Assembly: GCA_902806595.1 (NCBI GenBank)
Contig: CADCXC010000005.1
Span: 1,612,001 to 1,676,000 of the forward strand
DNA from: Pyrenopolyporus hunteri
Taxonomy: Eukaryota > Ascomycota > Sordariomycetes > Xylariales > Hypoxylaceae
DNA: 64,000 nt
Reading direction: 5' to 3'
The position numbers and the translations under genes are program-made. Under the pieces are notes generated by a model. It was not told the origin of the DNA, made no database searches, and saw nothing but the letters and a program-made list of their open reading frames with translations. The stretch's first letter is position 1; every line of letters begins with the position of its first letter. Shown piece by piece: positions 1-11,620 of the stretch.

Positions 1-1467
1 TGCATATAGACGGTAATCCTGTCCTTCATGGCTCTCACCCATTTTGCCTGGCTATGGTTAATGGTTTTAAGCTATCAAGATTACAATTGGGACTTACATC
101 ATCTTCTCCCAACTTTTGGTCACTGTAGATTACTGATCTGTTCTGTGACTTGATATTGGCGAGCTTCGCCCTGGCCTGCGGAACAAGAAATAGAAGAAAG
201 TCTAAGGTGATGAAGGCTTGTATGAGGATGTGACGTCTGAAATATAAATCGCTGATCTGTACGGCCGTTAGATGGAGCTCCGGTAATTAAGTCGCCATAG
301 GAAAACGGGGAACATACTTCTAGTTCGAAAAGCTCTCTGCTTGTGAGGTATTTGGCATTATTCGTACTACTACGAAGGTCGTCATCTCCCTCGCTATGCT
401 TCCTCTTCTGAGGAACTGTCTTGCTTTCGTCGGAGCCCTTCGTGCTCCTTTGGGCCTTCTCGACTGCCTGAAAAGCAGCCATCGTTGCCTCCAAGCCAGT
501 TTTGAACTTGGCCAGGTTGGCGGGATCGAAGAGTGTCGTAGGTTGGCTGAAGTAGTGCTGAAGCGACCAGAAGATTGGATAGAGTGCGTTTGTATCGAGG
601 GGTTTTTCGGACGCTGGCTTGTTCTTCGCGTCGAATGAAACTGCCTTAGCCATGGACTTATTTTCCTCCTTTCCGTCTTTTGCTGCGTCGGTTTCCGTAT
701 CTACGATCATCTTATCCGCCGAGTCATCTGACTGGGCTGGGGTATCTTCAAATGTCGTGACATTCTCGACGTGGTATTCTCCGCGTAAATTGACGGAGCT
801 CCTATCTCCTAGAGGAAAGCATTGGAACATAAAAATAAAGACTCGACCACAGAATGCCGAATCCTCGGCGCGAGACAGTCTACGCAGAAGATCGTTGCAT
901 GATCTGAGAATAACCAACTTCTTGGAGTTCCAGTGTTGCGCGATAATTTGTTCCCTACGCGATTCTAGGAAATCGAATATCTTGCGGCATCCTTCGGTCG
1001 TTTGGCTGTCGAGGAGCTCTTCCACGAGCCAGAAAAGGAGAGCAGGGTCACATTGCTCGTTATCAGATAATACCGACAGGAAATCGAAGAGGTTCCATAT
1101 CTGAACAAATTCGGGCGTATCGATCGGGGTTCCAGCCTAGAAATAATCAGCGGTGAACCGGAGTTGAGGACATTGAGGATTCGCTGCTGACAACTAAACC
1201 GCTAAACACGTTTCGCGCGGCCGTTTCCACGACGGCATACTGACGGGCTTTTTCAGACCCTAAGTTATCGGAAATGTAGTCCGGGGACGCGCATGGGAAT
1301 ATAGTGGGAAGTCGTGCGAGCGAGTTTTCAAAGTCGGCTTTGCCAAGAGGAGGTTCGATAGACGCAGCTGGCTTGATGGACTGCGCATGATTCAAAGTGT
1401 CTGTTAGGAGCGCCGTAAAGGCTGCTACCTGGGGTACCTCGTGGTCTAGATTATTCGCTGAAGGCAT
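1..1467 (-). CDS. THO complex subunit 1 (THOC1/Hpr1), 3' end missing
   Basis: Subunit of the nuclear THO/TREX complex, which couples RNA polymerase II elongation to mRNP packaging and export. Four exons on the minus strand: 1467-1192, 1136-318, 256-98 and 47-1, all joined in phase; the gene continues off the left edge, so the C-terminus is absent. Recognition rests on the conserved THOC1 core: a block with LLRRLSR, FCGRVFIF and FPLGDRSSVNLRGE, then ALYPIFWSLQ, FRRHILIQAFI and KWVRAMKDRI. An acidic, lysine-rich linker separates the first block from the second. Introns of 55, 61 and 50 nt have donors GTCAGC, GTATGT and GTAAGT. The start is the first ATG of an open exon. The gene is divergent from the splicing helicase gene at 2408, 940 bp away. 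The family call is firm; the first donor (GTCAGC) is the least certain junction. Confidence 0.88.
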
Positions 1468-2407
1468 CGTACACCTGGCTGAATGTGTTAGGGCTGAGGG
1501 ATATCTATCGGTCGTGGTCCTGAGTAGGCAGATTCTGGCTGGATTGAAGGCGCGGGTCGAATATTAAGAGACGAACGCGGATAGTTGATGAATGAGTGAA
1601 TGATCGATCGCAGGAGATTCGGTGAATCATGGTAAGGTCATGAGAACATGTTAAATTAGTAGCAATTGTAAGTAAGCGCTGGGATGGGAGAAGAATTCAG
1701 TCCAGTTGGTCTTTGTTTGAACAACGCGGACGATACTTGGTATTTGGCTGTTGAGCTTCGAAAATAAATTGAAATGTAGAAGAGAAAAGGCTGAGCTTCA
1801 ATTCAAGGTACTTTGATACCTCTTCAAGATGGCCCCACCGCATAGCAGGTACCAATCTACATGTACCTAGGTACCTACATATTTGCGTAGTACGGATTAG
1901 CTAATACATGGAGTAGGAAAACTTTAATTCATTATGCATGAGTAGGTAGGTACTTATGGTAGGTGCAACGTTGTGGCGCGTCACCGCGTATGTAAGAAGG
2001 GAGCAGGGGTGTGAATCGGGAAAAGTTTATGGAGATGGGCGTTTAGGCCAGGTCAAGGGCCTGTACGTGTACCTAGGAAGGTACCTGACAGTTAAGGTTA
2101 CGGGGTCTGAAAGCTTGCAACTGATTACCTATTTTTTACCTGCTACCTAGGTACCTAATGACCTGCCGCTACCTTACCTAAGATATACGCATACGTCTAT
2201 CTATCAACAACAAAAGCGACACGCGACAAGGCTGACAAGTAAAAATTGTAAAAATTGCTTGCGCCACAACGCAAATCCCGTACCACCCCGTGAACCTAAC
2301 GTCCCTTAGCCTTTAATCGCCGGGTCGATAGCTTCATGCCTACACCGTCAAGGTCATAAGCCCGGCATAAACTTCCTCGGCAAACCGCCAGGGCATTTTC
2401 ACCAGCC
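1468..2407. other. Divergent intergenic region between THOC1 and Cwf11 genes
   Basis: 940 bp between two divergently transcribed RNA-processing genes. No convincing ORF is present. It holds several GTACCTAGGTACCTA-type palindromic repeats (about 1860-1895, 2070-2095, 2143-2160). The last 250 bp before 2408 presumably include the Cwf11 promoter, but I see no clear TATA box. Confidence 0.6.
1860..2160. repeat. Cluster of TACCTAGGTA-type palindromes
   Basis: Three short copies of the palindromic motif TACCTAGGTA or close variants occur at about 1862-1895, 2070-2095 and 2143-2160. They belong to a dispersed family seen in most intergenic gaps of this window and not in the exons. Confidence 0.6.
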
Positions 2408-5400
2408 ATGCCGACAGCGAAAAGATTAAAAGGCAATTCCAAGTCCAAGGCCCGCGATACCGAACCGCGACCGACTATCGCCGACTTAGAGGGCGAGAGC
2501 GAGTTCGCCCAACTTGCGAGGCAGCATTGGCTAAAGACGACCAAGAGGTCTGCGAGGGTCAAGGTCAAGAACGATGTGCTGAAACGCGGCATATGGGAGG
2601 TGCTCGAGAAAAATGGCTTCCCCTACAAGTCACTACTTGTCCTCGAGGGACTACAAACCCTCGAGAGCTACCTTTGGCCTGGTTATTCCGAAGAGTCATC
2701 TAATTTCCACGTTCTCCTAATAGTCCTAATCACAAACGTCAAAGCTAGGGAAAAGCTTGAGACGTGGAGCATATTCGAAGACCGTCCCGCCGAGTTCTCG
2801 AGTTTGTTCACCCGTATCCTATCGATGACTCTCGACCAAACGCTGTCCTTGACGATACGAACCCATCTACTTTGCTTCACGACATACGCTTTTCAGAGCC
2901 TGGATTGGGCTAGCGTGAGGAAAGAATGCGCCCCGTTAGTCTCCATAGGTATATGGCACAATCTTTCGACCGAGTCAAAGCGAGAAGCAAAACTAGGCCA
3001 AACCCCTCAACTCAGGAAGGTTTGGAAGGCGGCGGGCAAGAGATACGAGTCGGCAGACGATACGACCAAAGCTCGGCTACGATTCGAGAGAGCCTGGCTC
3101 TATTCCCTAACGCTTGACTTCCTGCGCTTACTCCACGACGAGAAGAGGGGAGAAGAACACGTAGTTTACTGCGAACGATTCGTCGAGTTCATTTCCGATT
3201 TACTGAGTCAACTTCCAACACGGCGATACGTCAACACTTTACTCCAGGACATGCACGTCTTACCTGCTTTGCGACTCTCTCCTATGTTTAATGACGAAGC
3301 AAACGGGTTACTTCGCGACCAATGTTCGCTGCTGAGTCATTACGTGCATTTCACCATTGACGATCAGACTGGTGTTCAACACAGTCGCACAGAGGCGTAC
3401 GATCAACACTGCGCTGAGCTCGCCAAGCTCCAGCGAGTCGCTCTACGACATTTCAAGGATAAGCTTACGGTATTGGCCCTATCCAATTACGGATCCATAG
3501 ACAAACGAAGCGAACTGGAAAATCTCCTAGAGGCTCTGACAGACGACGAGATGAAGAGGCTGGCAACTTTGCTCGAACTTAGAACAGAATACCCGGAATC
3601 TGTCGGGGTTTCTATCGATCGATCATTCCTAATGGAGGTCCTCCTATCTACCTACGAAAAGCGAAAGACATTCCAAGAGGTTGCTGAAGATATGAACATC
3701 CTTCCGACTGAGAACAGCCTTTTCGACCAAGGCCTGCTGAGAACGGATAATTATGATGGTTCGAGACCTCTTGCGCTTCCGAAGCTTAAATTACAGTATC
3801 TATCGGTGGGTGATTTCCTCTGGAGAGCACTAGTTCTATATCGATGCGAAGCGTTCTACGGTATACGAAAAGATATCAGTGACGCTTTGAGGCGCCTCCA
3901 ACCCGAAGCTAGGCGTCCGGGGGAGACGACATTTGCCGGCTTTTCAAAAATGGCCTTGCCCATCTCCCGACCATCCATCTTGGAGGTAGTACCAGCCCGC
4001 GTTGGCGACGACAAACCGTCTGCCGTCAATGCCGAGATTTCGCTCGACGTACGTCGGCTTGCCGACAATATTCGAAAAGACTGGGATTCACTACGTCCCG
4101 ATGACGTAGTATTTCTCGTTGCGGTGGACGCGTCCGTATCAAAAGCTCTTTCTAATGGAAGCGCTCAAGAGATTTCCGAAGCGCAGAGGCTGGGGCTCAT
4201 CTCTGTGCGGGCTGCCGAGATCTCACAGGTTATGGATGACAAGGGGAAGTCCATAAGAGACCCTGCCGCTTATTTCAACGGCCATAATCGATCCCCGTCG
4301 AGAAGGGTCCAACTTAGATTGGACCCAAAGTCTTACAAGGAAGACATGGACCGTGTTTCACAAGGCAAGCCAGATATATACGAACGGATTAATCTCATCG
4401 TGCGTCGAAGCGGCCGAGAAAACAACTTTAAACCGGTGCTGGAGTCCATTCGCAGTCTGTGTCTTTCAGAAGTGCCCCTGGCGTCATGGCTGCACGAGAA
4501 CTTTCTTGGATACGGTGATCCCGCCGGTGCCACGTACAAGCACCTGCCAAATCGGATTAAAAAGCTCGACTTTAGAGACACGTTCTTGGATTGGCAGCAC
4601 CTGGTCGCGAGCCTACCCGGGAAAACTATTGAGCCAGGAGATGACGTGACTACGAGTTTCGGTCCGCCTTACGTACTAGAGTCAGTGGACAAGCCTGAAG
4701 AACAGAAAATAGTCAAGCCTTCTAAAAAGCGAAGAAGAGACACCGAGCCTGCGTTGATTTCCGAGATTGAGACGTACAAGGTCTCTACGTACAAGCCGCC
4801 CAATACGGGACCCTATCCTGTCGACGCCCCAAAGCTGAATAAGATTCGCTTCACACCTGCCCAGATCGATGCTATAATATCGGGTACCCAGCCAGGTCTT
4901 ACCGTGATCGTGGGCCCGCCCGGGACGGGTAAGACGGACGTGGCAACGCAAATTATCAACAACATTTATCATAACTTTCCCGAGCAACGCACGCTTCTCA
5001 TAGCACATTCCAACCAGGCGCTAAACCAGCTCTTCGCAAAGATCGTAGCTCTAGACATCGATGAACGGCATCTCCTTCGCCTCGGCCACGGAGAAGAGGA
5101 TCTCGACGTCGACGGGAGTTTCGGTAAATATGGGCGGGTGGAGTCTTTTCTTGAGATTAGAGATCGTTATCTGCAAGAGGTGAATCGTTTGGCAGCCAGC
5201 ATAGGGGCTCCTGGTGCTCACGGGAACTCCGCCGAGACGGCGGGTTATTTCAATTCTGTCTATATTCAACCAGCCTGGGCTAAATTCACGGAGGTAGTCA
5301 AAACGGAGGGCACTTCGGAAGCTGATATCGTTGAAGCATTCCCGTTTCACAACTACTTTTCCGACGCCCCTCAGCCACTGTTCCCCCCTGGGAGCGATCG

Positions 5401-6812
5401 AGAAGCCATTCTAGACATAGCTAATGGCTGCTACCACCATATATCCAAGATATTTTCCGAGCTAGAGGATGTCCGGCCTTTCGAAATCCTACGGCGAGAC
5501 CGAGACAAGGCCAACTACCTCCTAACCAATGAAGCTCGCATCATCGCCATGACATCGACTCATGCCGCAATGCGTCGTACTGAAATTGCTTCCCTTGGCT
5601 TCCACTATGATAACGTGGTCATGGAAGAGGCGGCGCAGATTACCGAAGTTGAGAGTTTTATTCCTTTGGCAATGCAAAAGCCCGAAGGTGGGCAGATGGC
5701 ACTGCAGCGGGTCGTTCTCTGTGGCGACCACTACCAAAATTCACCAGTCATACAAAACCTTGCTTTTAGGCATTACGCCAACCTCGAGCAGTCCCTTTTC
5801 TCTCGGTTTATTCGTCTGGGAATACCGGCAATTACGCTCGACCAGCAAGGCCGCGCCCGGCCGTCCATCGCGGCTTTATATCAATGGAGATATCCCAACC
5901 TCGGAAACCTACCGCACGTGGAGAGCCTCAAAGAGTTCCAAACTGCTAATGCTGGATTCAAATATGATTACCAGTTCATCAACGTTCCGGATTACAAGGG
6001 CCGCGGAGAATTTGAGCCGACACCTCATTTCATTCAGAATCTGGGCGAAGCTGAATACGCGGTCGCTATATACCAGTATATGCGGCTCTTAGGATATCCG
6101 GCCTCTAAGATCAGTATCCTCGCTACTTACGCTGGCCAGCGGGCCCTTATCAAGGATGTGTTGTCTCACCGATGCGCGAGGAATGCTATATTTGGTTTGC
6201 CTAAGATAGTAACTACTGTCGACAAATACCAAGGCGAACAAAACGATTGTGAGTGGCCACTTGTATCATCTTACAGTTGGGAAGCGGTTGATCTAACTAT
6301 ATGCAGATATCATCCTCTCGCTCACACGCACATCTCGGGTGGGCTATCTCCGAGACATTCGGCGTCTGACGGTTGCGCTATCACGTGCCCGGCTCGGTTT
6401 ATACATCCTCGGTCGGAGGGAGGTGTTCGAGGCGTGTTACGAGTTGCGTCCAGCTTTCGAGCTTCTACTGCAGCGGTCGGACAAACTTACTCTCGCGACC
6501 GGTGAGATGTGGCCTTCAGAACGCATCCAGGGGGATGAAGACGGAACTGTGGTACCTGGCGAGGCGGTAATGGAAGGAGTTGAGCATCTAGGCCAGTTCG
6601 TCTACGAAATGACAACAACAAAAATCAAGCAACTGCGTGCGGAGCGCGGCTTGCCCGAGATAATCGAAGAGCAAGAGGCAAAGGTGGGGACGGAGGATGA
6701 TGGGGTTAGTTATGTCAGAGAGAGTGATGAAGACGATGAAGACGCTGTACCGGATGATGCCGTGCCTGATGATGTCGTACCTGATGATGGGATCAACGCT
6801 GATGAGGAATAG
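2408..6812 (+). CDS. Spliceosomal SF1 RNA helicase Aquarius / Cwf11
   Basis: Intron-binding helicase of the activated spliceosome. Two exons, 2408-6248 and 6307-6812, join in phase across a 58-nt intron (GTGAGT...GCAG) to give 1448 aa, the usual size for fungal Cwf11. The N-terminal half is the long Aquarius helical region, followed by the helicase core. Motifs seen: Walker A GPPGTGKT at 836-843, DExx box EEAAQ near 1073, GDHYQNSPV (motif III), LDQQGRARPSI (IV), VDKYQGEQND just before the splice site (V) and VALSRARLGLYI near 1303 (VI). The intron splits the codon between motifs V and VI, so reading through it would remove motif VI. The C-terminus is an acidic tail with VPDD repeats. The start ATG lies in the context CAGCCATGCC and begins the only long frame. 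Confidence 0.95.
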
Positions 6813-9800
6813 TCGGAATAGGAGACCAATTGAAGAGAAGGATCGGTGGCAAGGATTACAGCGCAAAATGACGTAGAAGTTCGTATGCTAAGTTTGGCAG
6901 GTACATAAGAAAGAAGAAAGCTTATGTATGTATTGTACCGGCAAACTGGTAACTTCGACATGGGAGCCGTGAGGGATAATCATCACATACCGCATATGTA
7001 GGCCCTTAGAACGTCGTACATTGGGGAGGATTCACAAATCGCGAGACAAAAAGGAAAAGACGATTGTATGTCACATTCTTTTCTGCCTGCTTACAAGAAA
7101 GCAGGTAATACGTCCTAGTGATATATCGACGTTGGAGATATTTTAGTTCTCTCCCTTTACGAACCTGACTATTACCTATTGTCTAGCACAACCACCTTAA
7201 GCCATTAGGTACCAGTATGTATACGGGCGACTCGTCAGCGTATACATGTCATTACTAACTTGCCTGTACAAGGTTCTAGCCCTAGAAAGCCTCCACCGCA
7301 CCACCGCACCACCGCACCAATGATGACGACCAAAATGTCAGCCCTGTGTCACTCTACCCTCGTTAGGGCTGTCAAATGGGGCATTCGCCATGGCTCTGGT
7401 TCCCCCTCCCCGCGCGGACGCCCTGCTAAGTTATCCCCCTCCTGCTAACGAGCACGGCTAGTTGAAACGGTTGCGCCGCGTTTTCGTTTTTATTTAATTT
7501 TTTTCTGAGGAAAGGCGTTGAGACAAACTTACGTATTAGAATGCATAGGTACCTAAGTAGGTAAGTAATATTTGAGTGCGTCCCTAGGTAGGTTAGATGC
7601 ACATCTTATTAGGTAGTGTGCAGCACACAAGTAAAGCTTAGGTCGGTATCGTGGGCTTGCCCTAATCGATATTGCGATAATACCTTAGGTAGGTGCTTAG
7701 GTGTGTGTGGTTAGAACCGGCTCCATGGCACTGCATACGTGAACATCTGCCCATTCATGCAAATCGTATTTTCCAGAAGGATTCTGACTCGTTACGCCGA
7801 GCCCGGGCGTGGGAGGAGGACTACCTACCTAGGGTACCTAACGAAAGGAAACGATGCCATGCGATACGATGTTTCCTCCCCTATAGTCACTCCATGTCCG
7901 TCCATATATACCACCTAACTTACATATAACTTGCCTTGCTTCTGCGCATTAGAGACCTCATAGGTGGGTGGTAAGTAGGTATAGAAGGAGGTAGGTGGTA
8001 TGTAAGTAGCCCGCGAGTTCGTCTCTCACACGTTCGCAGGCTGGCTAGCTGGCTTCCTCCGCAAACCGCAGGCCGAATCAACGGTCCCCGTTTACTCCCA
8101 GTTTGCGTCATCGAGGGGTGTGATCTCATGGTGAGTCAAACCTCAAGTTTGCAAACGGCGATTGCGCATCTGACATGTCATCGCCCTTGGCCGTGCACTA
8201 CCTACGTTCCTACCTACCACGCATACATACTGCATACAATAATACATACAGGACAGCTCGCCCGTCCCGCGGGCTGTACGTAAGGTAGGCTTGTTTTATG
8301 TGCGGAAGAAAGGACAGCTTGGTTCTACGCAGAAATGTGTTAACAGATCGGTTGCTTGTCAGGGTATGATTCTGGGCCCGAGGGCAAGGGTCTCGGCGAC
8401 GACCAGTCCACACGTGTATGTGTAGGTAGCGTGGAAATTGACTAAGCCGGCGATCTCCAACGCTCCCTACTTCCTCCCACCATGGGTGGCACCTAAAGCA
8501 TCAAGATGTAGGGGCTACATGTACGATACATAGGTAGGTTGTGTAGTAGTTCATCGCCCCATCGATCAGTCTACAAGCGGATTGCTTCCGTTTAACCGTA
8601 ATGTTGGAAGAAGAAAAATAAAAAAAGGGGGCAATCAAGAGACAGCGGGCGACGGCGCACACCTACCTCGCCTATCTTAATCTACCTACCTACAGACCGA
8701 CCTACATTAGGTACTTTAGCATTAGCCCGAGATGGGCAAACCTACCGCGACACACTTCAAAGACAGGACGACCGCGGAACGTACGACAAGGGGCTAGACG
8801 ATGTCCGTGTCTCAATGAGGTGACGTTAATTCCCGTCGAATGCAACATGGAAGCCGGTATGTTGATATATATAGGTAAGTATATATATAGGTACTTTGTA
8901 TAAGTGTATTTGGGCAAGGTACCCAAATGAGGTATGCATCATCGTCGTCCTCGTTCTAATTGGGCCCTCCTTTTTTTTTTTTTTCCTCCTCTCCTTAGTT
9001 TATTTATATATTATCGATAACATGTGAATTTAGCTTGGTGATGATAGTCTTTGGGGCAAACAGGGGTCCGGGAGCTGACTGCTTGACCTATACTACTAGG
9101 TACGCAGGTACGTAAGCATTCCCTCTACCTTTTTTACGATGAAATTCAGCGTCGTTTGAATTAAGATTTATATCCGTTTGTAAACAAGGTTGTCCTGCTC
9201 GGGTTGCCAGTTGCGGGCGAGTTTAGTTACAGATACTCGTATATAGAATTCTAGTTCTGGGCGGAAGCCAAACTCAAGCGGGTGCCTTCTACCTAATAGG
9301 TGGGACGCTTTGTCCCGGGGGGTCTCTCTATATCTCAGGTATGTTATAGCTCTAATGGAACACTGCGCAAGGATCAGCTAGCGTATCGTTAACGTCAGGT
9401 AGATTCGGGCAACGTAGGGGTCGGGCCACGAGTTTGTGGAATGTTCGAATGAGGACCATCTGTGTTTATTGGGAAAAGAAGAAAACAAGAAAGGAAAAGA
9501 GAGGGGGCCGTCTAGAAACCATAGCACATGGCGATGGCCGCCCGGACAACTTGCAACGGGTAGTTTGTCAGATGAAATAAACGGGGTTACAAACGAAGAA
9601 AAGGCGCATGTCAACTGATAGGTAGATACGTAAAGGAATAAGGTAAACCAGTGTACAGGTAAATGAGGCATATTCAACACCTGCGATAGGTTCGTTTCTG
9701 TTTGCTAATGCCGATAATTATGTGCGCAGTTCTAATTAGTAACTGACATTCAAGACGCAAGAATGTATCGTACATACCTACATAGTAGGTATTTATAACT

Positions 9801-9859
9801 CGCCTCAGCAAGGTCCTAAGAAGGGTAGATGAGCTGTAAATTCCGCTAGAACTTTATAA

Positions 9860-9882
9860 GAAAGAAAGAAAGAAAGAAAGAA
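9860..9882. repeat. (AAGA)n microsatellite
   Basis: Five to six tandem AAGA units in non-coding sequence. Confidence 0.85.
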
Positions 9883-10046
9883 CGTAATCGAGGGTCTATC
9901 CGAGGGGGATAAAGAAGACAAGGCAGTCATGCAAGTCGTAATGATATAATGAACTGCATCGCCTTACAAACCAATACGCCGCCCCGAGTTTTTCGTTCGG
10001 ATTTAAGGGACAAGACCGCAAACTTGCGTCCAGTGTCCATTTACAC

Positions 10047-10104
10047 ATGTACCTACGTAGGTACTTACGTAGGTACCTATATGCCTACAACCTACCTCAC
10101 CTTA
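10047..10104. repeat. Tandem TACCTACGTAGGTA/TACCTA palindromic repeats
   Basis: A dense patch of ACCTACGTAGGT and AGGTACCT palindromes followed by CCTA-rich sequence, about 1.5 kb upstream of the eIF4G start codon. Confidence 0.65.
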
Positions 10105-10556
10105 GGTGGTAACGGAGCCCACCTAAGCCAACAGTCCATTACGGACGAGTACGACTTCTCATCTGGAGTGATGCATGGACACACTCCCTAAGCCATGAAA
10201 CTTAGAGGAAAATCTAAAGGGTAATGCGAGAAACTTTACCGAATTTTAACCTCTGTTAATAACTGTGCCTGATTATAGGTTGTTTAGGTAGGCTGTTTTT
10301 GATATAACTCTTTTCTTTTGAATTTTTTTTTTACTGTGGCAACGGCTCTCGGGCGTACACGTGCAAGTGTTGTAATAGGTGAGAGTGTTTATAATTGGGT
10401 TGTTAGGGAGTGGAATCCGAGTTCGTAGCAGGGGGAGACACTAAGGCCGCGCATTTACTGAAGTTTAGAATGGGACTTAAAAAATGGCCTAAAAAAGAGG
10501 AGGTGAATTGGGGAGTAAAGTACCGAGGCCGTGTAATTTGTATGCTACGGGTACAT

Positions 10557-11620
10557 GCTTGAGCTGATAATTTTTAAAAAGTGGGCCAATCTCACACGGT
10601 ACCGGCCCAGTCTCCAGGTCTCCATTGCGCCCCCCGGGGGGCCATTAACTTTGGTTTGGGCCATTGCCCAGGTAGGAAGAATCGGTAGGTAGGGCCACAG
10701 AGGGGGCGTGCGCAGTGCTTGTTGTGCGTGCGTGCGTGTGTTGTGTGTGGTGGGATTAGTAGGCATTTGTGTGGGAGCGAGAGACCCAGTCGCAAACCCA
10801 GGCCATTTTTTTCCCTTTACCCTTCCCAAAAATTCCCATCATAATTTTTTTTTTTTTTACTCTTGCACCACCTTTTTGATCATAGATCAACCACAACCTC
10901 AGGAAGACACACCCCCTTCTGAAGGTTGTAATTTTTCTCCTCCTTGACATTTCCATCGAGGACGGGCTTTTCTTGTATTCTCTGTATTTCCTTACAGGGA
11001 AGACATCTCTCCACTCAATTAATAACCTCTCCGCGACGAGATAAATCGATAGGAACCCGCGCGCGCACCCGTGCCACGTAAAGGAACCTCATCGTCGAGT
11101 CCCGTCTCTACTTCCCACCTCCACAAACCCTCCCGGTGCCTCTGGTCACCCTAATCCGCAAAAAGGACATTCGATCCTCTTCGTTTATTTACGACGACGA
11201 CGCTCTTTTCTACCGTTCCGCTGACAGATACCCGGTTTGCCTTCACCTTTTCGTCACTTGCACGGACAGGCCCAAGCTTCGCCCATCGACGCTTGCGTTT
11301 CTTGTCAGTCGGGAAAAAAAAGGGCGACGACCAAACACCCATCCACACCTTAATTTAATTGACGAAATTCCGTCTCGTTAAGCGAGATCGTCATTCACTT
11401 CTAGACCTAAACTCATCGCCCGCTCCTGCAGCATTCAGCTCGGATTTGATATTCGATTACCCTCTTAGCATATACCTGCTTTGCGACTGCATCTTCTTTC
11501 TTTCGGCATCCGAGCGCGGAAGAAAGACTTCTGATTACCAAGGCGGACGGAAAAAAAGAATATAGGAATCCACCCCACGCATAGAGGTTCAGCTCTCGCA
11601 GCCTCAACATATTCTCACTT
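10557..11620 (+). promoter_or_regulatory. Putative long 5' leader/promoter of eIF4G lacking any ATG
   Basis: Reading every line from 10557 to the start codon at 11621, I find no ATG on the plus strand in 1064 nt, while the complementary triplet CAT occurs about 20 times in the same stretch. Roughly 16 ATG would be expected by chance. The sequence is rich in CT and poly-purine tracts and has a GTGCGTG run at 10715-10745. The strand-specific loss is what selection against upstream start codons in a transcribed leader would leave. The transcription start and any leader intron cannot be placed from sequence. Confidence 0.6.

Larger units (their letters stand above)
6813..10556. other. Long gene-free stretch downstream of Cwf11
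   Basis: About 3.7 kb with only short, non-conserved frames that I do not accept as genes. It contains scattered TACCTAGGTA-type palindromes (about 7545-7570, 7825-7842, 10047-10100), an (AAGA)n microsatellite at 9860-9882 and poly-T runs near 8970. I searched for tRNA-like and 5S-like signals by eye and found none. Confidence 0.55.

Noticed and set aside
9378..9680. 100-codon minus-strand frame in the Cwf11-eIF4G gap
   Set aside because: Not ATG-supported by any conserved feature; Phe/Ser-rich translation of low-complexity DNA.
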